Shown here piece after piece: positions 42,059 through 49,571 of a stretch of DNA of 64,000 nt. A program made the position numbers and the translations under genes. The notes below the pieces were generated by a model. It saw nothing but the letters and a program-made list of their open reading frames with translations. It made no database searches and was not told where the DNA came from. How positions within the stretch are numbered: position 1 is the stretch's first letter; every line of letters begins with the position of its first letter. Source of the stretch: an uncultured Planctomycetota bacterium (GTDB lineage Bacteria > Planctomycetota > Phycisphaerae > UBA1845 > Fen-1342); contig CAADGL010000016.1 of the NCBI GenBank assembly GCA_900696525.1, forward strand, positions 124,001 through 188,000, written 5' to 3'.

Positions 42059-42325
42059 TCAAGACTTGGAGCCGGCGCTGGCATCGAGGTGCTGCTTGAT
42101 GTAGTCGATCGCCTGCCCCACGGTCTGAATCTTCTCGGCCTCTTCGTCCGGTATGTTCAGCTCGAATGCCTCTTCGAACTCCATCACCAGTTCGACCGTG
42201 TCGAGCGAGTCGGCGTTGAGGTCATTCACGAACGAGGTCTCGCGCGTGATCTCGTCTTCGGCGACCCCCATCTGGTCGCTCACGATCTTCTTCACCTTGG
42301 TCTCGATCTCAGCCAGTTCTGGCAC
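42059..42325 (-). CDS. acpP: Acyl carrier protein
   Basis: An 88-residue acyl carrier protein, the thioester carrier of fatty-acid synthesis. The phosphopantetheine-bearing serine is S40 in the signature [16 protein letters not shown]. The rest ([39 protein letters not shown]) follows the family closely. I chose the GTG at 42325 (read MPELAEIE) because GGAGGAG (42338-42332) lies six bases ahead and the upstream in-frame stretch is not ACP-like. It is followed by fabF. Confidence 0.94.
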   Translation of the reverse strand: MPELAEIETKVKKIVSDQMGVAEDEITRETSFVNDLNADSLDTVELVMEFEEAFELNIPDEEAEKIQTVGQAIDYIKQHLDASAGSKS

Positions 42326-42331
42326 GTGCTG

Positions 42332-42338
42332 CTCCTCC
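42332..42338 (-). promoter_or_regulatory. Ribosome-binding site that fixes the acpP GTG start
   Basis: A perfect GGAGGAG on the minus strand, six bases before GTG at 42325. It rules out the longer 118-residue reading of this gene. Confidence 0.85.
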
Positions 42339-42500
42339 GCTTCGTGGACCGCTAACGCGGCATCCTTGCGCGCCAGGCGCGCCCCAAACACGCCACTGGC
42401 GGCCCGGGCAGTCAAACCGCCGCCGATCTGCTCGCACTACGTCACGCCGGCCCGCCGCGACGCCGTCACCTTCCCGGCGACCCGACCGCCGACCGCGCGA

Positions 42501-42529
42501 ATGTTAATGGCCGGTCCCGGCTTTGCCAA
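42501..42529 (-). promoter_or_regulatory. Sigma-70-like promoter of acpP-fabF
   Basis: On the minus strand, TTGGCA (42529-42524), a 17-nt spacer and TAACAT (42506-42501) form a fair promoter, giving a leader of about 165 nt before acpP. Confidence 0.45.
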
Positions 42530-42624
42530 CCCCCTGTGAGGGTCGTCGAAGCCGGGTCCCGGCCACGCGGAAACCGCATCAGACACGTGCGATTCACAGC
42601 GCCGGCGGCACGCCGGCGACCGCC

Positions 42625-44172
42625 TCATCCTCCGAAGTGCGCGAGCAGGGCGCCGAGGTCCGCCTGTCCGACGCAGCCGTCGCCGTCAATGTCAGCGGAC
42701 GCGTTGAAGCCCGGATCGCCCGCGCAGGTGCCGAACGCCGCCAGCAGGATGCCGAGGTCGGCCTGGTCGACATCGCCGTCGCCATCGAGGTCGCCGGCTC
42801 CGGGGGCGTGACCGGCCAGCGCGGCAAAGCGCATCACATGAATGTCAACCACGCCGCTGTTGACGTTGTAGAACTCGCCGGCGAGGTAGATGTTCTCGTT
42901 GCCGTCCAACTTGGCGAAGGACGCGCTCACGTGCTCAAGGTCGCTGCCGCTGACAACCGCGCGGTCCAGCTCCTGGCCGGTCGCCGAATCGAGCACGAGC
43001 ATGATGACGTCGCCGCTGTACGGCGGTGAGCTGGTCCCGCCGGCGACGAGCACGTGCCCGGCGCTGTCCACGCGGATGTCTCCGGGCACGTCATAGCAGC
43101 CGATGCAGTTGGCCCCGTACAGGTGAGACCAGATGAACGCGCCGCTGTCGGCGTCGCGCTTCACGGTGTAGATGTTATCGTTGAGGTTGCTCTGGTTGCC
43201 GTCGGGGTCCACGCTGCCGGTGATGTACACCCCGCCGTCGCCGTCGAGCGCGATGCCGACGCCGTAGTCGCGGAAGCCGGCCCAGTCGTAGGCCTGCCAC
43301 AGGATCGCGCCGTCGCTGTTGCGGAACTTCACCGTCGAGAACTTGTCGGTCAGGTCGATCCCGACGCCCGTCACGTACACGTCGCCCGCCGCGTCCAGCA
43401 CCATCTCCGCCGGGAAGTCGCCGCCGTTGACGCCCCAGTTGCTCATCCAGATCATCGCGCCGGTGGCGGCGGCGTACTTGATCACGACGTAGTCGGGGTG
43501 CAGCGTGTTCATCACCCCGTCGGTCAGAATGATGATGTCGCCGTTCGGATCGACCGCGATGTCGCGCACCGCTTCCTGGGAGTAGGGCGCCGGCGCCGGG
43601 CCGTCCCACGTCGCGACCCACCCACGCACGCCGGCCGGGTCAAACTGCACCGTGAGGCAGTCGCTGCCGTCGCCCACCGTGTGCCCCCCGACGAACACCT
43701 CGCCAGAGGCGTTCCGCGCCAGGCACAGCCCGGCGTCCGATATCCCGGCGCCGCCGTTGTAGGTCCTACTCCACAACAGGGCGCCGCCGACGTTGTCGTA
43801 CTTGAGCAGCAGCAGGTCGGCGAACTGCAGCGCGCCGGGCGTACTTCCGGTCACGTAGACCCCGCCGTCGTGACCAAGCACGAGGTCGTTGGCCGCATCG
43901 TGCCAGGCGGCGGGCCCGTCGTATGTCCGCGACCATCGCAGCCCGCCTTCCGGCCCGAACTTCGCGGTGATCGTGTCGAAGTTGGACGAGATCCCTGCAT
44001 TGCCGGCCACGTACGTGCTTCCGGCTGCGTCGACCGCAAAGCCCCGTAAGCCCGCCGGAAGCGTCGAGCCGACCGGCAGCCGGCTGATCCACTCGGGCGC
44101 CAGCTCCGCGTGTGCGACGCTCGCGGCCAGCAAGGCGCCCGCCGAGATTCTGAAGAAACCTCCGGCAAACAT
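42625..44172 (-). CDS. Secreted beta-propeller (SBBP-type) protein with C-terminal dockerin-like EF-hand pair
   Basis: A 515-residue exported protein. A signal peptide (residues 1-22, ending SVAHA) precedes a long series of beta-propeller repeats with the recurrent pattern (V/I)AVDxxGxxY(V/I)TG, for example GFAVDAAGSTYVAGN, GHDGGVYVTGS and LDGDGGVYITGS. These repeats match the SBBP family. The C-terminal ~55 residues hold two Asp-rich Ca2+ loops (DLDGDGDVDQADLGILLAAFG and DIDGDGCVGQADLGALLAHFG) like dockerin type I repeats. In planctomycetes such C-terminal pairs seem to serve as a surface or secretion tag rather than in true cellulosomes. GAAGGAG precedes the ATG at 44172. The ligand or substrate is unknown. 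Confidence 0.87.
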   Translation of the reverse strand: MFAGGFFRISAGALLAASVAHAELAPEWISRLPVGSTLPAGLRGFAVDAAGSTYVAGNAGISSNFDTITAKFGPEGGLRWSRTYDGPAAWHDAANDLVLGHDGGVYVTGSTPGALQFADLLLLKYDNVGGALLWSRTYNGGAGISDAGLCLARNASGEVFVGGHTVGDGSDCLTVQFDPAGVRGWVATWDGPAPAPYSQEAVRDIAVDPNGDIIILTDGVMNTLHPDYVVIKYAAATGAMIWMSNWGVNGGDFPAEMVLDAAGDVYVTGVGIDLTDKFSTVKFRNSDGAILWQAYDWAGFRDYGVGIALDGDGGVYITGSVDPDGNQSNLNDNIYTVKRDADSGAFIWSHLYGANCIGCYDVPGDIRVDSAGHVLVAGGTSSPPYSGDVIMLVLDSATGQELDRAVVSGSDLEHVSASFAKLDGNENIYLAGEFYNVNSGVVDIHVMRFAALAGHAPGAGDLDGDGDVDQADLGILLAAFGTCAGDPGFNASADIDGDGCVGQADLGALLAHFGG

Positions 44173-44312
44173 TGTTTCTCCTTCGTGGGAATCATCGAGC
44201 ATGGCGCCGCGGCCAGGGACGCGCGGATTCTCACCAACGGCGCCGGCCCTTTGCTCCCCCACGTCACAGAGGCGTCAAGGAGGCGGCGGAATACAAGGTG
44301 CGAAGCCCGTTG

Positions 44313-45209
44313 CTAGTCGGCGGGAAACGCCGTCGCGAGCGCCTCCAGGCAGCGCCACTGCTCAGCGACGCGGGCTCGGACGACGGCCGGGTCGATCTGC
44401 GCCGACGTGTACCGGCGTTGACGCGAGACGTATTCCTCGACGGGCGTGCCGTCGGGGCGGTCATTGATGCGATAGCGCAGGCCGTCGAAGACCTCGTAGA
44501 GCGGGAACAGCCCGCAGCCCACCGCGGCGCGGATCAGCTCGACGCTCTCGGCCGGCTCGCTCTTCCAGCCGGTCGGACAGGGTGAGAGCATCAGCAGGAA
44601 GCGAAAGCCACGCGTGGCCCGGGCGTGCCTGATCTTCCGCAGAAAATCCCCGCGGTGCGCGACCGAGAGTGTCGCCGCATACGGAATGCGATGCGCCGCC
44701 ATGATCGCCATCATGTCCTTCTTGCGCTCGGTCTTGCCGTGGGGCGTCGTCGTGGTGGCGACGCCGGCCGGCGTGGCGCTGCTGCGCTGCCCGCCCGTGT
44801 TGCCGTAGATCTCGTTGTCATAGCAGATGTAGATGACGTCCTCGTTGCGCTCAGCGGCGGCCGAGAGCGCCGCCACGCCGATGTCGTAGGTGCCGCCGTC
44901 GCCCGTCCAGCAGATCACCGGGCTTTCGTCACCGTTCTGTCGCAGGACGGCGCTGATCCCGGTGGCCACTGCCGCCGAGCTGGCGAAGGTCGTAGCGATC
45001 GTCGGCGAGGCGTAGGCGCTGGTCGGAAACGCGCCGGCCGTGACGATTCCGCAGCACGCCGGAATAGCCAGGTACGGCCGCTCGCCCTCCAGCGCCTGGG
45101 CCAGCAGTTGCAGCCCGATCGACATGCCGCAGCCGGCGCAGTTCGTGTTGCCCGGGCGCATGATGCATTCCTGCGACACGCGGTTCGGCTGCGGTGCGAC
45201 GGCGGTCAT
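44313..45209 (-). CDS. porB: 2-oxoacid:ferredoxin oxidoreductase, beta subunit (thiamine diphosphate-binding)
   Basis: A 298-residue PorB-type subunit. The thiamine diphosphate/Mg motif is GDGGTYDIG with the closing DNEIYGN. Cysteines C24, C27 (NCAGCG), C52/C53 (ACCGI) and the one in LSPCPTGWK are the ligands of the beta-subunit [4Fe-4S] cluster. These are the hallmarks of pyruvate-type rather than 2-ketoglutarate-type enzymes, although other 2-oxoacids remain possible. Its ATG (45209) overlaps the stop of porA (45206) by 4 nt, with GAGGAGG just ahead. It is the last gene of the three-gene operon and acts in the cytoplasm. Confidence 0.93.
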   Translation of the reverse strand: MTAVAPQPNRVSQECIMRPGNTNCAGCGMSIGLQLLAQALEGERPYLAIPACCGIVTAGAFPTSAYASPTIATTFASSAAVATGISAVLRQNGDESPVICWTGDGGTYDIGVAALSAAAERNEDVIYICYDNEIYGNTGGQRSSATPAGVATTTTPHGKTERKKDMMAIMAAHRIPYAATLSVAHRGDFLRKIRHARATRGFRFLLMLSPCPTGWKSEPAESVELIRAAVGCGLFPLYEVFDGLRYRINDRPDGTPVEEYVSRQRRYTSAQIDPAVVRARVAEQWRCLEALATAFPAD

Positions 45210-46438
45210 GTCGCCACCTCCTCCCACACCGGCTCGGCGGCGCGCTCGCGGACGAGCAGGTCGTCGAGAATGCCGTCGATCACCTCGGGCGTCACGTCGC
45301 CGCCGCCGATGCCCACCACGTAGTCCTGCACGAGCACGTCGGGGCGTCCCTGGAGCGTCGCGGCGACCTCCTGCCAGAAGATGCCGCCGGAGCCGGGCGA
45401 GTGGTTGCGGTCGAGCACGCCCACGCGCGTGGCCGGGCCGATCGCGTCGCGCAGCGCCTGGCGCAGAAAAGGACGAAACAGCTTGGCCTTGACCATGCCG
45501 ACGCGCTGGCCCGCGCGCCGGCGGCGCGTGACGACGGTGCGCAGCGTGCGCGCCATGGTGTTGCAGGCGATCAGGACCGCGCCGGCGTCGCCGGTGTGCT
45601 CGGCGCGGAAGGCGCCGTCCGGCCGCCGTCCGAAGACGCGCTCGAACTCGTCGAGCGCCTCGGCCAGGACCTCCGGCACGCGCTCCATCGCGCGCTGAAT
45701 CTCGCGCCGCTGGTGCTCCGTCTCGCGCGGCCAGGTCAGCCCCCCCATCGTCGCCGGGTGCTCCGGCCGCAGCCGGTGCGGCACGTCGCAGGGCGGGAGA
45801 TAACGATCGACCAGCTCCTGTGGCGGGATGTCAACCGCCATCTGCGTGTGCGAGACCACGAAGCCGTCGAGCGCGACGATCGCCGGCAGCAGGACGCGCC
45901 GGTCTTCGGCGACACGGAACGCGACCAGGATCGTGTCCACCAGGTCCTGGTGCGAGTCGGTGTAGAACTGGAGCCAGGGGGCGTCGCGCAGCGCCAGGCT
46001 GTCGCCCTGGTCCACCCAGATGTTCCAGGGCGGGCCGAGCGTGCGGTTCACCGCGATCATGACGATCGGCAGGCGCAGGTAGCCGGCGGCGAAGACGTTC
46101 TCGGTCATGTACGCCAGGCCGTTCGAGGAGCTGGCCGTGAACGCCCGCGCGCCGGCCAGCGACGCCCCCATGCACACCGCCATCGCGCTGTGCTCCGACT
46201 CCACCGCGACGATCCGTCCCTTGCCGAACTCGAACCCGCGCAGGTACTCGATGATCTCCGTCTGCGGCGTGATCGGATAGGCTCCTCCGGCGCAGCCGCG
46301 CGCCGCACGGTTCGCCTCACCCGCCAGCGCCAGCGCCTGCCCGGCGGCGTGGTTGCCTGTCATCAGCGCGCGTGCCACGGCATCCTCCGGACTGAATGCG
46401 GACCGGCTCCGGCCGGTCTCCGGCTCTCTTCGCCTCAC
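45206..46438 (-). CDS. porA: 2-oxoacid:ferredoxin oxidoreductase, alpha subunit
   Basis: A 410-residue PorA-type subunit. The N-terminal pyrimidine-binding domain holds GCAGGAYPITPQTEI and the Glu in VESEHSAMAVCMGASLAGA that activates thiamine. Domain II follows (residues ~225-380), with FRPFLRQALRD and RVGVLDRNHSPGSGGIF. The start is GTG at 46438, overlapping the stop of the fused gene upstream (46435) by 4 nt and preceded by GGTGGAG. An internal ATG at 46363 (MTGNHAAG) resembles the usual start of this family and cannot be excluded. Together with the fusion protein and porB it decarboxylates a 2-oxoacid to acyl-CoA. Confidence 0.92.
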   Translation of the reverse strand: MRRREPETGRSRSAFSPEDAVARALMTGNHAAGQALALAGEANRAARGCAGGAYPITPQTEIIEYLRGFEFGKGRIVAVESEHSAMAVCMGASLAGARAFTASSSNGLAYMTENVFAAGYLRLPIVMIAVNRTLGPPWNIWVDQGDSLALRDAPWLQFYTDSHQDLVDTILVAFRVAEDRRVLLPAIVALDGFVVSHTQMAVDIPPQELVDRYLPPCDVPHRLRPEHPATMGGLTWPRETEHQRREIQRAMERVPEVLAEALDEFERVFGRRPDGAFRAEHTGDAGAVLIACNTMARTLRTVVTRRRRAGQRVGMVKAKLFRPFLRQALRDAIGPATRVGVLDRNHSPGSGGIFWQEVAATLQGRPDVLVQDYVVGIGGGDVTPEVIDGILDDLLVRERAAEPVWEEVAT

Positions 46439-48651
46439 AGCTCCACCATGTCAATCACGCCCCGCGGACACTCCGCCGCGCACACGCCGCAGCCCTTGCA
46501 GTAGTCGTAATCGAACCGGTACCCGTCGCCATCGGGCAGCAGCGCCGCCTCCGGGCAGTACGTCATGCAGCGGTCGCAGTAGTTGCACACGCCGCAACTG
46601 AAGCAGCGCTGCGCCTCGGCGGCGGCGGCGGCGTGCGCCGGCTCGTCGACCAGGCCCAGGTGCACCTCGTCGAAGGTGCGGCGCCGGGCGAAAGGCGGCA
46701 TCGCCAGCGGCTGCTCGCGCGGCGCGTGCGGGAACAGCCGCGCCCGCACGCGCTCGCCGGTGGCCAGCGGCGCGGGCGGCGGCGGAAACAGGTCTTCACC
46801 CGTCAGCGTCCGATGAATGTGCAATGCGGCGCGCCGGCCGCTGCCGATCGCGGCGGCGACGGTCCCCTCGTTCGTCGCCAGGTCTCCGCCGGCAAAGACC
46901 GGCGCGCCCGACAAGCCGAGCCGCACCTGACCGTCACGGATCTCGGCGCCCTCGGGCAGCAGCGCCAGGTCGGCGGATTGCCCCAGGGCGAGGATCACGC
47001 GGTCGCAGCGCAGCTCGAAACACGCATCCTCGGACGTGATCGGTACGGGCCGGCGCCGGCCGGACGCGTCCGGCTCTGCCAGCATCATGCGCGTGCAAGT
47101 CAGCACGGCGCCGGCCCCGTCGCGCCGCAGTCTTGTGGGCGCGACAAGCTCGTCCAGCACGATCCCCTCTTCGAGCGCCTCCTCCACCTCCTCGCGTATC
47201 GCGGGCATCTCCGCCCGCGTGCGGCGGTAGACGACGTGCACGTGCTGCGCGCCCAGCCGCCGGGCCGTGCGGGCCGCGTCCATCGCCGTGTTGCCCCCGC
47301 CCACGACCAGCACGCGCTGGCCGGCCAGGCTCACGTGCCGCCGATGCGTCTCGCGCAGAAAGTCGATGCCCTCAACGACGACGCCGTCGCACTCCGGGCC
47401 GAGGTCCAGCCGCTGCGGGCGTTGCAGCCCGGTCGCCATGAACACCGCCGCGTACGCGTGCGTCAGCGCCAGTAGCCCGCGCTGGTCGATCGCCTGCCCG
47501 GCGCGAGCCTCCACGCCGTGTCGCAGAATGTGGGCGATCTCGCGATCGAGCACTTCCGCCGGAAGCCGGTACACAGGGATCCCGTCGCGCAGCACGCCAC
47601 CGAGTTGCCGCTCGCGCTCGAACAGCGTCACCGGGTACCCCAGCCGCGCCAGGTGATACGCGGCGCTCAGCCCGGCCGGCCCGGAGCCCACGACCGCGAC
47701 GCGCTGGGCGCGCCACGCCGGCGTCACGGTCGGCCACAATGCGTGGTCCGCGACGTAGCGCTCCAGCTCGCGCACGTTGACCGCCTCGTCGTACCCCGCG
47801 CGGTTGCACGCCTCCGTGCACGGCGCGGGGCACACCCGCCCGCACACGCCCGGCAGCGGCGACGTCTCCAGGATGATCCGCAACGCCCGCTCGTAGTCCG
47901 CGTGCCCGATCGCCTCCACGAACCCACGCACGTCGTTGCCCGCCGGACACCCATGATTGCACGGCGGTGTCAGCACCCGCCGCTGCGGCCGCCACGACGC
48001 CCAACCGCCGGTGCGCAGCCGCGGCGGCGCGCCGACTTCGTCGGACAGCACGTCGAGCGGCCCGGCCGCGGACGTGCTGCCCGAGCGAGCGCGCTCCCCT
48101 GGGTACCGGCGGCGGACGACCTTCTCGAACGCCTTTCGCGCCGCGAGCGGGTTCGCCCCCCCGAACCCCGCCTCTTGCAGCGCCGCTTCGACATCGGCGA
48201 TATCCAGGCCGAGGACGCGCGCCGCGGCGCCGAAAAGCGTCGTGTTGACGATCGGCACGGCGCGCGAGCCGAGGCCGTGCAGGATTGCCGCCTCCGTGGC
48301 ATCCACCACCGCCGCCTCACACCCCGCCAGCAGGTTCGCAAGTGCGGGGTCGTCGGCGTCGGGCGCGTTGACGATGATGCACGCGTCCGCTTTCAGGTCC
48401 GCCGTGAACGTCGGACCGATCAGCCCCCGGTCGAGGACGATCACGACGTCCGGCCGGCGCACCTGGTTGTGATTGGTGATCTCCTCGTCATCCACGCGAA
48501 CGAACGCCTGGAGCGGCGCGCCCGAGCGCTCCGCCGCGTACACGCCGAACGCCTGCGTGTGCTTGCCCTTCAGGAAATAGGCCGTCGCGATCAGCTTCGC
48601 GAGCGTCACGCCGCCCTGCCCGCCCCGCCCATGGATCGTGATTTCGAGCAT
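46435..48651 (-). CDS. Fusion: 2-oxoacid oxidoreductase gamma (PorG), GltD-like FAD/NAD(P) module and PorD ferredoxin
   Basis: A 738-residue three-part protein. Residues 1-185 are PorG (GRGGQGGVTLAKLIA, SYGPE-like GVYAAERSGAP), the CoA-side gamma subunit. Residues about 215-625 match the small subunit of NADPH glutamate synthase. This part has an N-terminal Cys-rich [4Fe-4S] domain (C231, C235, C270, C274, C278, C282), an FAD loop VVGSGPAGLSAAYHLA (320-335), an NAD(P) loop VVGGGNTAMDAARTA (449-463) and the C-terminal FAD motif VFAGGDLATNEGTV. Residues 680-738 are PorD with Cys pairs (C683-C699 and C718, C721, C724, C728). The fusion would pass electrons from the 2-oxoacid directly to NAD(P). 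The ATG at 48651 starts the operon. Confidence 0.9.
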   Translation of the reverse strand: MLEITIHGRGGQGGVTLAKLIATAYFLKGKHTQAFGVYAAERSGAPLQAFVRVDDEEITNHNQVRRPDVVIVLDRGLIGPTFTADLKADACIIVNAPDADDPALANLLAGCEAAVVDATEAAILHGLGSRAVPIVNTTLFGAAARVLGLDIADVEAALQEAGFGGANPLAARKAFEKVVRRRYPGERARSGSTSAAGPLDVLSDEVGAPPRLRTGGWASWRPQRRVLTPPCNHGCPAGNDVRGFVEAIGHADYERALRIILETSPLPGVCGRVCPAPCTEACNRAGYDEAVNVRELERYVADHALWPTVTPAWRAQRVAVVGSGPAGLSAAYHLARLGYPVTLFERERQLGGVLRDGIPVYRLPAEVLDREIAHILRHGVEARAGQAIDQRGLLALTHAYAAVFMATGLQRPQRLDLGPECDGVVVEGIDFLRETHRRHVSLAGQRVLVVGGGNTAMDAARTARRLGAQHVHVVYRRTRAEMPAIREEVEEALEEGIVLDELVAPTRLRRDGAGAVLTCTRMMLAEPDASGRRRPVPITSEDACFELRCDRVILALGQSADLALLPEGAEIRDGQVRLGLSGAPVFAGGDLATNEGTVAAAIGSGRRAALHIHRTLTGEDLFPPPPAPLATGERVRARLFPHAPREQPLAMPPFARRRTFDEVHLGLVDEPAHAAAAAEAQRCFSCGVCNYCDRCMTYCPEAALLPDGDGYRFDYDYCKGCGVCAAECPRGVIDMVEL

Positions 48652-48848
48652 CCCTCGGGCTCCGAATGGCAGACCCTGGAGGGAATGCCCGCAATCGGCG
48701 TGCCGCAGCGGGCGCGGCCGCGCGCTTCTTGCCAGGCGGTCGCAACGGCGTCGATATGCGGGAGAAACGGGCAACGGGCCCGCGGACTACGTGGCGACTT
48801 CACGCACGCGTGCGCGAAACAGCGCACCCGACCCTTTTGACAGGCCAC

Positions 48849-49373
48849 TCAGTCAGCGCAACGCCGGGCGGAGCGGATGACCGGCGGATGGACCGGCAGC
48901 GACTGCTCGCCCATGAGGGGGGAGTGCTGGACCGGCGTATTGCGGATGCGCTCCAGCACGGCCTGACCGCCGGTGACGCGACCGAAGACGCAGTAGCCCC
49001 AGCCGTCGTGCGCGGGGTGGTTGAGGAACCGGTTGTCGCCCAGGTTGATGAAGAACTGCGACGTCGCCGAGTGCGCGTCGCTCGTGCGGGCCATCGCGAT
49101 CGTGCCCGGCTCGTTCAGCAGGCCGTTGCCCGCCTCGTTGCGGATCGGTGGGTGCAGGCCCGCGATCTTCTGCCTCTCGGGCGTGACGAACCCGCCGCCC
49201 TGGGCCATGAAGTGGCCGATCACCCGGTGAAAGATCGTGCCGTCGTAGAAGCCATCGTCAACGTATCGCAGGAAGTTCGCCGTCGTCAGCGGGGCGCGCT
49301 GCTCGTCGAGCTCCAGCGTGAGGCTGCCCCAATCCTCGTCGCCGCAACCGATCCGCAGCTCCACGCGCGACAT
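48849..49373 (-). CDS. Cyclophilin-type peptidyl-prolyl cis-trans isomerase
   Basis: A 174-residue cyclophilin that speeds proline isomerisation in protein folding. The active-site block is FHRVIGHFMAQGG (the catalytic Arg is in FHR), followed by TSQFFINLGDNRFL and GYCVFGRV. The domain spans nearly the whole chain. No signal peptide is present, so it is probably cytoplasmic. The ATG at 49373 has GAGGAG five or six bases ahead and is preferred to the ATG at 49388. The por operon follows after 197 bp on the same strand. The divergent hydrolase gene starts 198 bp away. Confidence 0.93.
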   Translation of the reverse strand: MSRVELRIGCGDEDWGSLTLELDEQRAPLTTANFLRYVDDGFYDGTIFHRVIGHFMAQGGGFVTPERQKIAGLHPPIRNEAGNGLLNEPGTIAMARTSDAHSATSQFFINLGDNRFLNHPAHDGWGYCVFGRVTGGQAVLERIRNTPVQHSPLMGEQSLPVHPPVIRSARRCAD

Positions 49374-49514
49374 GTCCGCTCCTCTCATGGGTTGTCCGGC
49401 ATACCACGGCGGGCGGCGCTCCGGCCGCCTCGCGCAACGTGCCGATTGTATCGGCGCGCCCCCCGCGCCGCTGCCTGGCCGCGGGCCCCGGCGGCGCGGA
49501 CCGCCAGGTTCTCA

Positions 49515-49543
49515 TTGACGCCGATCCTGTTTTCGAGTATCAA
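49515..49543 (+). promoter_or_regulatory. Sigma-70-like promoter of the secreted-protein cluster
   Basis: TTGACG (49515-49520), a 17-nt spacer and TATCAA (49538-49543) lie 28 nt before the ATG at 49572. It probably drives the hydrolase gene and perhaps the two genes after it. Confidence 0.5.
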
Positions 49544-49571
49544 TGAAAGGTGAGACAGAAGGGAAAGGCGC

